A stretch of 64,000 bases of DNA from an uncultured SAR86 cluster bacterium (GCA_902517565.1 CABYCU010000001.1:124001-188000); one strand, 5' to 3'. Positions 18,898-28,372 are shown, counted from the stretch's first letter. Notes: generated by a model from the letters alone, not told the origin. Translations and numbers: made by a program.

Positions 18898-20412
18898 ATG
18901 AAACTATACACAGCTAAAGAAACAAAGAAAATTGATAGCCTTGCGATAAAACAAAAAGGTATTACAGGCTACTCATTAATGCAAATGGCTGCTGAGTTTT
19001 CATTGGATGTAATTCTTAGAGAATTTAGTCCTCTAGAAGAATTAGTCATTTTTTGTTCCAAAGGAAAGAACTCAGGAGATGGATTTCTTTTAGGAAGCTT
19101 TGCGAAAGAATTTGGTCTGAACGTTACTGTAGTTTTGAGTAACTCTCCAAACGAAATAAAAGGGGTATCAAAAAAAGCATTTCAGGAAATGAAAGAGTCA
19201 AAAGTTAAGGTTATTTCTAGCAATGCTATTGAAAAATTAAAAGTTTCTAATAAGGCTGTTGTAGTAGATGCATTAATTGGGACGGGCCTTAAAGGTAGCT
19301 TAAGAAAGAATATAAAAGACTCCATATTGGCCTTAAATAGACTGGGTACAAAATTACCAGTTGTCTCTCTGGATGTCGCATCTGGTGTTAACCCAGATAC
19401 AGGGGAAGTAGAGGATACTTGTGTCTATGCAGATATCACTACAACCTTTGTTGCTCAAAAAAGGGGTTGCTTTACCTCAATTGGGAAAAAAGTGTCAGGA
19501 GAAGTAATGTACTCTGATCTAGAAATACCAAAACAATTATTTACTAAAGTCACTTCCACAAGTTCCATCATTAACTTTGAAAAATATATAGATAGAGTGG
19601 TTTACAGAGAACAAGATGCCCATAAAGGAAAATTTGGGCATGTTCTTGTCATAGGAGGGGATAGAGGTTTTGGTGGAGCTGGGCTTCTTGCCTCAAAAGC
19701 AGCAGTCTATTCAGGTGCAGGATTAACCAGTTTAGTTACAAGGCCGGAGCATGTGAGTGCAAGTCTAACGTCATGTCCTGAAGTGATGGTGAAAGGAGTA
19801 AATTCTGGGCAAGATTTAGAAGAGCATCTAATAAAACCAACTGTAATTGCAATAGGCCCAGGTCTCGGGCAGACAGCTTGGTCAGAACAAATGATACAAA
19901 GAGTTTTTTGGGAAGCTGAAAAAAGAGATGTTGCAGTCATTATGGATGCCGATGCACTAAATCTTATATCCAAATTAAAACTATCCAGTAAATTACCAAG
20001 GCGTTTGGTCTTGACCCCTCATCCTGGAGAAGCTGCTACATTATTGAATACTGATGTAGAAACTATTGAATCAGATAGATTTGCTTCTTCAGCAAAGATT
20101 CAAAAAAAATTCAATGCGACCGTTATATTGAAAGGATCAGGAACTGTCATATGTCACAAAAAGAATGGTATTCAGCAATGGGGAGTCTGCGATGCAGGTA
20201 ATCCAGGAATGGCATCAGGAGGTATGGGTGATGTCTTAACTGGTATTATTGCAGGAATGTTAGCACAAGGACTAACACCAAAAGAAGCCTGTGAGGTTGG
20301 AGTTGACTTGCATGCCAAAGTAGCTGATCAAGCTTCATTTGATTTAGGTGAAGTGGGACTGACGCCCAGTGATGTAATTGAAGAGTTACGATACTTACTG
20401 AAACATGACTAG
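18898..20412 (+). CDS. nnrD: Bifunctional NAD(P)H-hydrate epimerase/dehydratase
   Basis: Repairs hydrated NAD(P)H. The N-terminal ~210 residues are the YjeF epimerase (GKNSGDGFLLGSF, then VVVDALIGTGLKG), and the rest is the ADP-dependent dehydratase (GHVLVIGGDRGFGGAG, LTPHPGEAATLL, GNPGMASGGMGDVLTG). ATG 18898 is preferred; TTG 18889 in the same frame adds three residues. A TATAAT at 18868-18873 is a possible -10 element without a clear -35. It overlaps tsaE by 8 bases; yjeF-yjeE adjacency is common in gammaproteobacteria. Confidence 0.94.
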   Translation: MKLYTAKETKKIDSLAIKQKGITGYSLMQMAAEFSLDVILREFSPLEELVIFCSKGKNSGDGFLLGSFAKEFGLNVTVVLSNSPNEIKGVSKKAFQEMKESKVKVISSNAIEKLKVSNKAVVVDALIGTGLKGSLRKNIKDSILALNRLGTKLPVVSLDVASGVNPDTGEVEDTCVYADITTTFVAQKRGCFTSIGKKVSGEVMYSDLEIPKQLFTKVTSTSSIINFEKYIDRVVYREQDAHKGKFGHVLVIGGDRGFGGAGLLASKAAVYSGAGLTSLVTRPEHVSASLTSCPEVMVKGVNSGQDLEEHLIKPTVIAIGPGLGQTAWSEQMIQRVFWEAEKRDVAVIMDADALNLISKLKLSSKLPRRLVLTPHPGEAATLLNTDVETIESDRFASSAKIQKKFNATVILKGSGTVICHKKNGIQQWGVCDAGNPGMASGGMGDVLTGIIAGMLAQGLTPKEACEVGVDLHAKVADQASFDLGEVGLTPSDVIEELRYLLKHD

Positions 20413-20848
20413 AGTCATAATCACCTCTAATGCAAATGAAACCATGCTGGTTGGACAAGAGCTTGCTAGTGAGATTCTTGAAAACGAGGTAGATAGATCA
20501 ATAATAATTTTTTTGGAAGGTGAATTAGGGGCTGGCAAGACAACCTTCACAAAAGGAATCCTTAAAGGTTTAGATTATGATGAAGTAGTTACAAGCCCCA
20601 CTTATAACTTAGTGCAAATACATGAAACAAAAAATTATAGAGTTTTCCATTTCGATTTATATAGGATATCCGAACCCATTGAGCTAGAGGAAATCGGTAT
20701 AGATGAATATTTAAATGAGGCTAAATCATTATCAATATTTGAATGGCCAAAGAATGGTGATGTCAGTCTGCCCTCCCCCGATTATCTCATTGAAATTTCC
20801 TATAAAGATAATAGTGAAAATGACAATAGGGAACTTACAATCTCATGA
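20405..20848 (+). CDS. tsaE: tRNA t6A biosynthesis ATPase TsaE
   Basis: A 147-residue P-loop ATPase that works with TsaB and TsaD to make t6A37 on ANN-decoding tRNAs. The Walker A motif GELGAGKTTFTK is at 39-50; SPTYNLVQIHE and the FHFDLYRI segment follow as in all TsaE proteins, and SIFEWP is close to the C-terminus. It overlaps nnrD by 8 bases and the phosphatase gene by 4. In most gammaproteobacteria amiC and mutL would follow; here they do not. Confidence 0.94.
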   Translation: MTRVIITSNANETMLVGQELASEILENEVDRSIIIFLEGELGAGKTTFTKGILKGLDYDEVVTSPTYNLVQIHETKNYRVFHFDLYRISEPIELEEIGIDEYLNEAKSLSIFEWPKNGDVSLPSPDYLIEISYKDNSENDNRELTIS

Positions 20849-21720
20849 GAATTCTCTTTTTAAAATATCTATTCTTATTGCCTGTTCTATTCTTGAGTAA
20901 ATCTTTACTCACAGATGAAGAAAATATCTATTGTTTTGTCGGAGATGCGGGTGAAGTTAATCCTACACAGTCAAAGGTTGTAAAAGCTCTAGCTAATTCT
21001 GATTGTTCGATGGTTTGGCATCTCGGAGACATCACACAGCTTGGAGTTCAATCGATAGATGACCCGGAGCTTCAAGATAGTTTCTTAACTCCATTTAAAC
21101 CATTTCTAGAGACTGGAATTCCTCTTTATCTAACAGTGGGTAATCATGACTACAAGGGTGATCCGAGTGTCTATCTTGAAGTTGCTAAAGATTATCCATC
21201 TATTTTTTACCCTAGCAATTTCTATACTAAAACCTTTGGAGAATTATGTTTCTTTGCTCTAGATACCACTATTTTTGATAAGTTATATTACTTCTATAAA
21301 AGAGGTAGTCAGATTAGATGGCTTGAAGAAGAGGTAGAGAGACTAAAAAATCAATGCAAGTTTTCTATTGTCGTAGCACATCACCCTTTATTTAGTTCAG
21401 GTGATAGAGATAGAGCAAACCCTCAATTGGCTATATTCTTAGAGAATTATGTTTTCGGGACCTTTGATATTTATATTACAGGCCATAATCATGTCTTAGC
21501 GGACGAAGGAGATCATAAAAAGACACTTCAGTTGATAAGTGCTACAGGAGCCCTTCCTGGAGGATCTCCAAAAGAGATTGAATCAGGTAAATTTAATATA
21601 GAAACTCCAGGATTTTTAAAAATGACTATTGAAAAAAATACCGCCAGATATGAGTTTGTTAGTGCGAAAGAGAATGAAATCCTTTGGTCGAATGTAAAAG
21701 TAGGAACTGGTTTAAGATAA
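20845..21720 (+). CDS. Exported acid phosphatase-like metallophosphoesterase
   Basis: A 291-residue calcineurin-type phosphoesterase resembling tartrate-resistant acid phosphatases. A hydrophobic N-terminus (residues ~3-20) suggests secretion. Metal motifs are in order: FVGDAGE (32-38), HLGDITQ (59-65), GNHD (99-102), AHHPLFSSG and GHNH. In purple acid phosphatases a Tyr four or so residues after the second motif gives the Fe(III) charge-transfer bond; here the segment reads GDITQLGV and the Tyr is missing. It starts within the end of tsaE (ATGA overlap). It may scavenge phosphate from organic esters in the periplasm (inference). Confidence 0.8.
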   Translation: MRILFLKYLFLLPVLFLSKSLLTDEENIYCFVGDAGEVNPTQSKVVKALANSDCSMVWHLGDITQLGVQSIDDPELQDSFLTPFKPFLETGIPLYLTVGNHDYKGDPSVYLEVAKDYPSIFYPSNFYTKTFGELCFFALDTTIFDKLYYFYKRGSQIRWLEEEVERLKNQCKFSIVVAHHPLFSSGDRDRANPQLAIFLENYVFGTFDIYITGHNHVLADEGDHKKTLQLISATGALPGGSPKEIESGKFNIETPGFLKMTIEKNTARYEFVSAKENEILWSNVKVGTGLR

Positions 21721-22866
21721 ATCTAACTCTATACGGTTTGATACTTCAATTGCTAACGCCAAAGAAGAAGTTAGACCGGGCGAGGCATAACCAAGCACAT
21801 TCACATACTGGTTATTATTTACTGTGCCCGAATCCACTACAAAATCACTTACACCCTTAAGTTTTGGTCTAATACCAGAGTAGCCGGGAGTAAGATCTTC
21901 TTCCTCGATTCCGGGCCAATAAGATTGAACAGCCTTAAGGAACTGTAATTTATGCTCTATGGAAAGACTATAGTCAATTTCCTCAACCACATATGCAGAA
22001 GGCCCAAACCTAATACCTTCTCCAAGATCAATCGTTGCATGAAGACCTAAACTATTTTCAGTTGGTGTTGGGTAAATAAGGTGCTCTAATTTTTCTTTAC
22101 CTTGATAAATATAATACTCGCCTTTTACATATTCTTCTTGATAGACATTATCTTCATTGATGAGATTTGCGATATGAACTGCATTCAGACCGGCAGAATT
22201 AACTAAGACATTAGCAATAACTACAAATTGTGTATCATTATTTTTATCTTCAACCAGAACTTCAAAACCCTCATTAGATTGATTGATATTTATAGTCTCA
22301 TTACCAAGAAAAATATTTCCGCCCTGACTTTGAAAATCTCTACTCAAAGAATGTATAAAAGAATGACTATCAAAAATACCAGTAGATGGAGAAAATATTG
22401 ATTCCTTATATTCAAGGAAAGGATATTTTGATTTTAGAGAATTATCATAAGTTAAATCATCTACTCCGCAAATGAGGCCATTTTCATAAATGCTATTTAG
22501 AGTCTCAGATTCCTCATCTGTTGCAGATAGAATATATTTACCGCAACGGTTAAATTCAATCTTTCGTTCTTTTAAGTAATGATAGAGTAGCTCTTTGCCC
22601 CTCAAACAGAGCTTCGATTTAAGTGAGCCTTGGTCATAATACATGCCTGCATGTATAACTTCTGAATTTCGACTTGAGGTTTCTTGGGCAATTTGATAAT
22701 TCTTTTCAATTAGAAAAATATTATCAAACTTAGAGGAAAGCTCTCTGCCTATTGCAATACCGGAAACTCCTCCACCGATCACTAAGCAATCTACTTCAAA
22801 TTTTTCTAATTTATTCAATACTTTCTGAAGAAATTTATTATATTTACTGTTATGGTTGAGGCTCAC
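21712..22866 (-). CDS. FAD-dependent L-2-hydroxyglutarate oxidase-like protein
   Basis: A 384-residue DAO-family flavoprotein. The FAD motif CLVIGGGVSGIAIGREL, the ETSSRNSEVIHAGMYY segment and GYSGIRPKL near the C-terminus match LhgO/L2HGDH, which oxidise L-2-hydroxyglutarate to 2-oxoglutarate at the membrane quinone pool. The annotated start is GTG 22866, leaving 25 residues before the Rossmann fold; an internal TTG is an alternative. The gene diverges from the Gfo/Idh/MocA gene over 47 bases. It ends inside the convergent phosphatase gene (9-base overlap). Confidence 0.8.
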   Translation of the reverse strand: MSLNHNSKYNKFLQKVLNKLEKFEVDCLVIGGGVSGIAIGRELSSKFDNIFLIEKNYQIAQETSSRNSEVIHAGMYYDQGSLKSKLCLRGKELLYHYLKERKIEFNRCGKYILSATDEESETLNSIYENGLICGVDDLTYDNSLKSKYPFLEYKESIFSPSTGIFDSHSFIHSLSRDFQSQGGNIFLGNETININQSNEGFEVLVEDKNNDTQFVVIANVLVNSAGLNAVHIANLINEDNVYQEEYVKGEYYIYQGKEKLEHLIYPTPTENSLGLHATIDLGEGIRFGPSAYVVEEIDYSLSIEHKLQFLKAVQSYWPGIEEEDLTPGYSGIRPKLKGVSDFVVDSGTVNNNQYVNVLGYASPGLTSSLALAIEVSNRIELDLS

Positions 22867-22913
22867 TCAGTATAGATACCTAAGGTAGAAAAGTTTAGAG
22901 AAATCGAATATTT

Positions 22914-23972
22914 ATGAAATTAAATTATGGAATCATAGGAACTGGGATGATGGGTTGTGAACATATCCGTAATCTAAGAAAAATACCCGACATTAATATA
23001 GTTGCAATTGCTGACCCTAATGAAAGATCTAGGAAATGGGCTAAACAGAACTGTGCAGATCAATTCGAGCCTAGGCTATACGAAGATTATAAAGAGCTTT
23101 TGATGCAGAAAGATATTGATATTGTTGTGATTGCAAGCCCAAATCACACACATACAGAGATTATGAGAGAACTCTTTAAAACGGATAAACATGTTCTTCT
23201 TGAAAAGCCAATGTGCACAAATCTATCTGACGGGATGGAAGTGCTTGAAGGAAGTAAAAAGCATAAAGGTATAGTCTGGATTGGTCTCGAATACAGGTTT
23301 ATGTCACCTATCCAGTCCTTGATCACTCATGTTAATGAAATAGGCAATATTAAGATGCTCTCTATAAGAGAACATAGATTTCCATTTCTTGAAAAAGTTG
23401 ATAACTGGAATCGTTTTAATAAAAACACCGGGGGAACGCTTGTAGAAAAATGCTGTCATTTTTTTGATTTGATGAATCTTATGGTTCCAAGTAAACCTAT
23501 AAAAATTTATGCTTCTGGAGGTCAAGACGTAAACCATCTAGATGAGAAATATGAGGGCAAAACTCCTGACATAATAGATAACTCATTTGTGCTTATTGAT
23601 TACGAAGATGGGCAAAGAGCTATGCTCGACTTATGTATGTTTGCTGAAGCTGGAAAATATGAACAAGAAATTGTTTTGACTGGGGATTGCGGTAAATTAG
23701 AAACTCATATTCCAGGCAATGAACTTCTATTAACGAATAGAAAAAAACATTCTTATAAAACTATAGAAATTAAAGATGATCCAAGAGTAAAAGAAGTGGG
23801 ATTCCATCATGGCGCTAGTTATATTGAGCACTTAGAATTAATAGAATGCATCAAAAATAAAAATCATCCTTTGGTAGATTGTCAGAAAGGATTTGATTCA
23901 ATTGTTATTGGATTGGCAGCACAAAGATCAATCGAGACAGGAGAACCTGTTCATCTGAATAACTTCTTATAA
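22914..23972 (+). CDS. Gfo/Idh/MocA-family oxidoreductase
   Basis: A 352-residue NAD(P)-dependent dehydrogenase. It has the Rossmann motif GIIGTGMMG (6-14), the EKPMC segment (97-101) with the conserved Lys, and KCCHFFDLM, whose His is usually catalytic. These enzymes oxidise sugars, inositols or other polyols. The substrate is not predictable here. The aldo/keto reductase begins 5 bases after its stop, and a 2-oxoglutarate-type dioxygenase follows, so a three-step catabolic or biosynthetic unit is likely. Confidence 0.88.
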   Translation: MKLNYGIIGTGMMGCEHIRNLRKIPDINIVAIADPNERSRKWAKQNCADQFEPRLYEDYKELLMQKDIDIVVIASPNHTHTEIMRELFKTDKHVLLEKPMCTNLSDGMEVLEGSKKHKGIVWIGLEYRFMSPIQSLITHVNEIGNIKMLSIREHRFPFLEKVDNWNRFNKNTGGTLVEKCCHFFDLMNLMVPSKPIKIYASGGQDVNHLDEKYEGKTPDIIDNSFVLIDYEDGQRAMLDLCMFAEAGKYEQEIVLTGDCGKLETHIPGNELLLTNRKKHSYKTIEIKDDPRVKEVGFHHGASYIEHLELIECIKNKNHPLVDCQKGFDSIVIGLAAQRSIETGEPVHLNNFL

Positions 23973-23977
23973 TAAAT

Positions 23978-24946
23978 ATGAAATACAAATCGATAAGAGA
24001 CATGCCCCAAGTAGGTTTTGGCCTTTGGAAAATACCACGGGCAGTTTGTTCAGATACAGTTTATAAAGCGATAGAATCAGGTTACAGGCATTTAGATTCA
24101 GCTTCTGACTATGGTAATGAGAAGGAAGTAGGTCTAGGGATTAAAGCGGCGATAGAACAAGGTTTATGCAAAAGGGAAGACCTATGGATAACTTCTAAAC
24201 TATGGAATACATACCACCATCCAAATCACGTTAAACCTGCCCTAGAAAAAACACTACAAGACTTAGGGCTAGATTATCTTGATCTTTATATGATTCACTT
24301 TCCAATTTCATTAGAGTTTGTTCCTTTCGATGACAGATATCCGCCTGAATGGTTTCATGATCCTGATAATGCAGAACCTAAAATGATGCCCTCTAGAGTG
24401 CCTCTATCAGAAACTTGGCATGCAATGGAATCACTACAAGAAGAAGGCCTAACCAAACATATTGGTATTTGTAATTACTCTTCTAGTTTGCTCCATGACT
24501 TGATGAACTACTGTGAAACTAAACCTGAAATTCTGCAAATTGAATCTCATCCTTACCTAACTCAAGAGAAACTTATACGCCTAGCAAAGAATTATGGTCT
24601 AGAGGTAACAGCCTTCTCGCCTTTAGGTTCAATATCTTACGAAGAACTTGGTGGTGCAGAAGAGAGTGAATCACTTCTAAGGAATGAAATCTTAAAATCA
24701 ATTGCAAAAGATCTTGATATATCTCCAGCTCAATTAATCCTAAGTTGGGCTCTAAATAGAGGGACTTCAATTGTGGTTAAGAGTACTGACGAAAGTCGTA
24801 TGAAAGAAAATCTAGATGCCTCAGAAATTAAACTAGACCAATCCATTCTAGATAAGATATCAGCTCTCAATGTCAATAAGAGATACAACGATCCGGGTAT
24901 TTTCTGTGAAGATGCCTTTAATACCTTCTTTCCAATTTATGACTAG
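23978..24946 (+). CDS. Aldo/keto reductase
   Basis: A 322-residue (beta/alpha)8 NADPH reductase. The AKR tetrad is complete: Asp40, Tyr45, Lys74 and His107 (in RHLDSASDYGNE, WITSKLW and YMIHFP). The cofactor region IVVKSTDESRMKENL is close to that of the AKR1/xylose reductase group. It reduces a carbonyl to an alcohol or the reverse. Its stop overlaps the start of the dioxygenase (ATGACTAG), so the two are probably coupled. Confidence 0.9.
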   Translation: MKYKSIRDMPQVGFGLWKIPRAVCSDTVYKAIESGYRHLDSASDYGNEKEVGLGIKAAIEQGLCKREDLWITSKLWNTYHHPNHVKPALEKTLQDLGLDYLDLYMIHFPISLEFVPFDDRYPPEWFHDPDNAEPKMMPSRVPLSETWHAMESLQEEGLTKHIGICNYSSSLLHDLMNYCETKPEILQIESHPYLTQEKLIRLAKNYGLEVTAFSPLGSISYEELGGAEESESLLRNEILKSIAKDLDISPAQLILSWALNRGTSIVVKSTDESRMKENLDASEIKLDQSILDKISALNVNKRYNDPGIFCEDAFNTFFPIYD

Positions 24947-25877
24947 AAAAACTTTCTTACATGAAGTACGGAGGGATAAAGACTTAATCACTCCAGGTTC
25001 TACTCAGAATTGGATAGAAAAGAATAAAATATCGATTGAATCTCAACTTGAAGAACATGGAGCCATTCTTTTTAGCGACCTTCCTGTTAAAAGTGCAGAA
25101 GATTTTGATCATTTCGTATCTGCTTTCCAATATGATACGTTTACCTATGAAGAATCTCTATCTAATGCGGTCAGAATAAATAAAACCGATAAAGTTTTTA
25201 CCGCAAATGAGGCACCTAAAGAAGTTGAGATATTTCTTCATCATGAAATGGCTCAAACCCCCATATATCCAAAATACATATTCTTTTTTTGTAAATCTGC
25301 TTCTCTGCATGGAGGGGAAACTCCATTATGTCGATCTGATCATCTATATGCTGAACTCCTGAATGAAGACCCAAATTTAATAATGAAATTTGAAGAGAAT
25401 GGGGTCATTTATAATTCTGTTATGTCTAATGGAGACGAGATGGTCTCTGGCCAAGGAAGGAGTTGGCAAAAAACGCTAGGAATCAAATCTAAACAAGAAG
25501 CTGAAATTAGATTAAATGATCTAGGTTATACCTGGAATTGGATTGAGGGAGATAACTTATTTGTCACAACTAAACCATTTGCAGCCATTAAAGAATTAGA
25601 GGATGGTAATAAATCATTTTTTAATCAGGTGCTTGCAGCTTCTTTGGGATGGAAGAAGAATTCAAAAGAAGATATCTCACCCGTTAAATTTGGTAATGGT
25701 GAAGAGATATCCGAATCAATAATTCAAATAATCTCTGAATTAGCAAAGTCATTAACGTTGCTAAGGCAATGGGAAGACAAGGATATTCTATTGATAGATA
25801 ACTATCGGGTTATGCATGGCAGAAAGCCATTCTCAGGGGAAAAAAATAGAGAGGTCTTGGTTTCATTAACAACATAG
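24939..25877 (+). CDS. TauD/TfdA-family Fe(II)/2-oxoglutarate dioxygenase
   Basis: A jelly-roll non-haem iron dioxygenase of 312 residues from ATG 24939. The frame is open from 24870, but the upstream part lies inside the reductase gene. The iron motif is H101-x-E103 in FLHHEMAQ, using Glu in place of the commoner Asp, as in the SyrP/clavaminate-like subset of the family. The distal His293 is in NYRVMHGRKPF, with the 2-oxoglutarate-binding Arg nearby in GEKNREVLVSL. The substrate is unknown; hydroxylation of an amino acid or carboxylic acid is typical. It is the last gene of the group and converges on the alpha-E gene with one base between. Confidence 0.85.
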   Translation: MTRKTFLHEVRRDKDLITPGSTQNWIEKNKISIESQLEEHGAILFSDLPVKSAEDFDHFVSAFQYDTFTYEESLSNAVRINKTDKVFTANEAPKEVEIFLHHEMAQTPIYPKYIFFFCKSASLHGGETPLCRSDHLYAELLNEDPNLIMKFEENGVIYNSVMSNGDEMVSGQGRSWQKTLGIKSKQEAEIRLNDLGYTWNWIEGDNLFVTTKPFAAIKELEDGNKSFFNQVLAASLGWKKNSKEDISPVKFGNGEEISESIIQIISELAKSLTLLRQWEDKDILLIDNYRVMHGRKPFSGEKNREVLVSLTT

Positions 25878-25878
25878 G

Positions 25879-26796
25879 TTATCCGTGCAGATGGAACCAG
25901 CTTTTGTGTATTCTTGAATCTAAATTAAAAATCTTATTTTGTAAGTTGTCTAAAAAGTCATGTAACTTATCGTCATCATAATTCTCTACCTTTGAAGACG
26001 CTATTTTTTCAATAACTTTAGAAACTTCTTCTTTTAGCAGACGATTATTTGGCAAAATGGCTACGCTTTTATCTATTTCCATTAAACAGTTATTAATTGA
26101 TCTAGGGAAACCTTTATTTTTGAATAAGAATTTCAAAACGCTACCTCTTTCTATTTCTCCTTTAACCTCGTCTCTATATGCTCCTTGAGCAGAAAGATTT
26201 CTCAGCATACTTGCCCACTCTAAGGTAGAAAAGTCATGAGTTTGAGAATTCTTCTTAGATACACATAACGTATCAAGTGTTCTAGAAATCATATCAACTC
26301 GTTCTACATACCTACCTAGCCGGATAAATTCAAAAACAGAACCAGTAGAAAAATTATCATTGATAATCCCAAAGAATCTCTGAGATCCTTCTATTAACTT
26401 ATACATATCTTTGGGTTTAATTCTGCTTGATTTAGATATGCTTCTATCAAATTCATTTAATAGATTATTAATTTGCTCTGTAGAGGATTGGGGAAGGCAA
26501 TCCCTCGTTTCTTTTACATTATATGCAGCCTTAATAAGACAATTCTTTATTGAATTAGGATTATCTTTTTCTTGGGAAAGGAAATTTATTACATTAGATT
26601 CTTTGAAAGTTATATACCTTCTCTGATATATATCGAGGTTATCAAGGGTTTCGACGATTGACTTCCAACCTAAAGTTTTGTCTCCAGGAAAATCTAGCAT
26701 TAACTCTGAGTTAACATTAATTAATCTTGCGGTATTTTCTACTCTTTCTACATATCTAGAAAGCCAGTATAAGTGTTCTGCGTCTCTACTTAACAT
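25879..26796 (-). CDS. Alpha-E domain protein (DUF403), Anbu-associated
   Basis: A 305-residue mostly helical protein. MLSRDAEHLYWLSRYVERVENTARLI at the N-terminus, broken here only by family variation, is the hallmark of the alpha-E (DUF403) family. A second similar helix, RLGRYVERVDMISRTLD, occurs near the middle. Alpha-E proteins almost always accompany a circularly permuted ATP-grasp protein and often a transglutaminase and the Anbu peptidase. Their biochemical role is unknown, though peptide synthesis or ligation has been proposed from genomics. It starts 2 bases after the ATP-grasp gene. Confidence 0.9.
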   Translation of the reverse strand: MLSRDAEHLYWLSRYVERVENTARLINVNSELMLDFPGDKTLGWKSIVETLDNLDIYQRRYITFKESNVINFLSQEKDNPNSIKNCLIKAAYNVKETRDCLPQSSTEQINNLLNEFDRSISKSSRIKPKDMYKLIEGSQRFFGIINDNFSTGSVFEFIRLGRYVERVDMISRTLDTLCVSKKNSQTHDFSTLEWASMLRNLSAQGAYRDEVKGEIERGSVLKFLFKNKGFPRSINNCLMEIDKSVAILPNNRLLKEEVSKVIEKIASSKVENYDDDKLHDFLDNLQNKIFNLDSRIHKSWFHLHG

Positions 26797-26798
26797 GT

Positions 26799-28247
26799 CT
26801 ATTTATCAACTATCCAAGTATCTTTGCTTCCTCCTCCTTGAGAAGAATTAACCACCGTTGATCCTTTCTTTAAAGCAACTCTTGTTAAACCTCCAACTGT
26901 TACGTAACTTTTTTCACCAGTTAAAATAAAAGGTCTCAAATCTAGGTGTCTTGGCTCTATTAAACCTTTATCAAATGTTGGACTAGTTGATAAAAGAGCT
27001 AGAGGTTGTGCAATGTAATTGCGTGGATCTTTTTTTATTAATTCTAAGGTCTCTTCTTTTTCTTTCTTAGAGGCACTCTTGCCAATGACAATGCCATAGC
27101 CACCAGACTCTGCTACGGGCTTTATAACAAATTCTTTAAATTTTTCGTCTATTAGAGCTAAACTTTCTTTGTCACTCATTAAATAAGTTTTTAGATTGTC
27201 TATTAGTGGATCTTCTTTCAGATAATACCTAATCATTTCAGGTACGAAGGAATAAACAGCCTTATCGTCTGCAATTCCACATCCTGGGGCATTGATAATA
27301 GATACTTGTTTCTTTTTCCAAGATTCAATTAATCCATCAACTCCTAGAACAGAATCCTTATTACCCTTTGAAGGATCTAAAAAATCATCATCAATTCGTC
27401 TATATATAACATCAACACGTACTAAGCCTTCTATAGTTTTTTTATAAACAAAGTTATCTTTCAATACAACTAGATCGGTTCCTTGGACTAAGTCTATTCC
27501 CATTTGTTGCGCAAGGTACGAGTGCTCGTAATAAGCTGAATTATAAATACCAGGGGTAAGGAGAACTATTTCTGGTTGTCTAGTTCTTGAATAGCTAAGA
27601 GATGCAAGGGTCTGATATAGCTTAGCTGGATAAGCGCTTACGGGCATAACTCCATAATGCTTAAATAGATCTGGAAAGACTCTTTTCATAACAGTTCTAT
27701 TCTCAAGCATATAACTTACACCTGAAGGTACTCTGAGGTTATCCTCTAAAACATAAAATTTACCATCTTCGTCTTTTATAAGGTCGGAGCCGCAAATACT
27801 CGACCAAGAATCATGTTTGAGTTTCATGCCCAGACAATAATCTTTAAAAGCGGGTGAATCCATTATAAGAGATTCATCCATATCACTATCTCTAAGAAAT
27901 TTCTGATCGTTATAACAGTCTTGAATAAATAGATTTAATGCCTTAACTCTTTGCTCTAAACCTTTTTCTACTTTATCCCACTCCTTTTTTCTAATTATTC
28001 TTGGAATAAAATCTAATGGCCAAGATCTATCTTTACCCTCTATATATTCTTCAGAATAAACTCGAAAAGATATTCCCATAGATTTGATAGCCGATTCAGT
28101 GGCATTATTAATTTCATACAAATCTCTGGGATTCAGGGACTCAAGAAACTTTCCTATTTTCTTTGTATGACCCCTAAAGCTTTTTGATTTATTAAGGTAT
28201 TCATCAAAACAAGGTGAAGTTGTGTAATTCTTCCATGAAATAGTCAC
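26799..28247 (-). CDS. Circularly permuted ATP-grasp protein (DUF404/DUF407)
   Basis: A 482-residue ATP-grasp enzyme with its domain order permuted. VPSGVSYMLENR, YRRIDDDFLDP, then INAPGCGIADDKAVYSF and the C-terminal KPVAESGGYGIVIGK with LDLRPFILTG are the family pattern. ATP-grasp folds usually make amide or peptide bonds through an acyl-phosphate. Start is GTG 28247 (MTISWKNY); ATG is not available nearby. It is read with the alpha-E gene and away from the Anbu gene across a 203-base spacer. The Anbu/ATP-grasp/alpha-E set is a known genomic association without a known substrate. Confidence 0.9.
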   Translation of the reverse strand: MTISWKNYTTSPCFDEYLNKSKSFRGHTKKIGKFLESLNPRDLYEINNATESAIKSMGISFRVYSEEYIEGKDRSWPLDFIPRIIRKKEWDKVEKGLEQRVKALNLFIQDCYNDQKFLRDSDMDESLIMDSPAFKDYCLGMKLKHDSWSSICGSDLIKDEDGKFYVLEDNLRVPSGVSYMLENRTVMKRVFPDLFKHYGVMPVSAYPAKLYQTLASLSYSRTRQPEIVLLTPGIYNSAYYEHSYLAQQMGIDLVQGTDLVVLKDNFVYKKTIEGLVRVDVIYRRIDDDFLDPSKGNKDSVLGVDGLIESWKKKQVSIINAPGCGIADDKAVYSFVPEMIRYYLKEDPLIDNLKTYLMSDKESLALIDEKFKEFVIKPVAESGGYGIVIGKSASKKEKEETLELIKKDPRNYIAQPLALLSTSPTFDKGLIEPRHLDLRPFILTGEKSYVTVGGLTRVALKKGSTVVNSSQGGGSKDTWIVDK

Positions 28248-28335
28248 TATTGATGATATGCAATCAGAATGCCAAGCTATTTTGGCTTTATATATTTAAT
28301 AATGCACTTTTTAGGTGCTATTTGCAGTCAGGAAA

Positions 28336-28372
28336 AGGTATTTAATACTTTATCAATTATGCCCAAATACCT
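28336..28372. promoter_or_regulatory. Inverted repeat in the divergent ATP-grasp/Anbu spacer
   Basis: AGGTATTT (28336-28343) and AAATACCT (28365-28372) form a perfect 8-base inverted repeat with a 21-base centre. The half-site core GGTATTTAA recurs as a direct repeat at 28426-28434, close to the Anbu start. This could be an operator shared by both genes. A separate small hairpin, GCCAA/TTGGC, lies near 28272-28287. AT-rich sequence makes chance repeats common, so the call is tentative. Confidence 0.3.
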
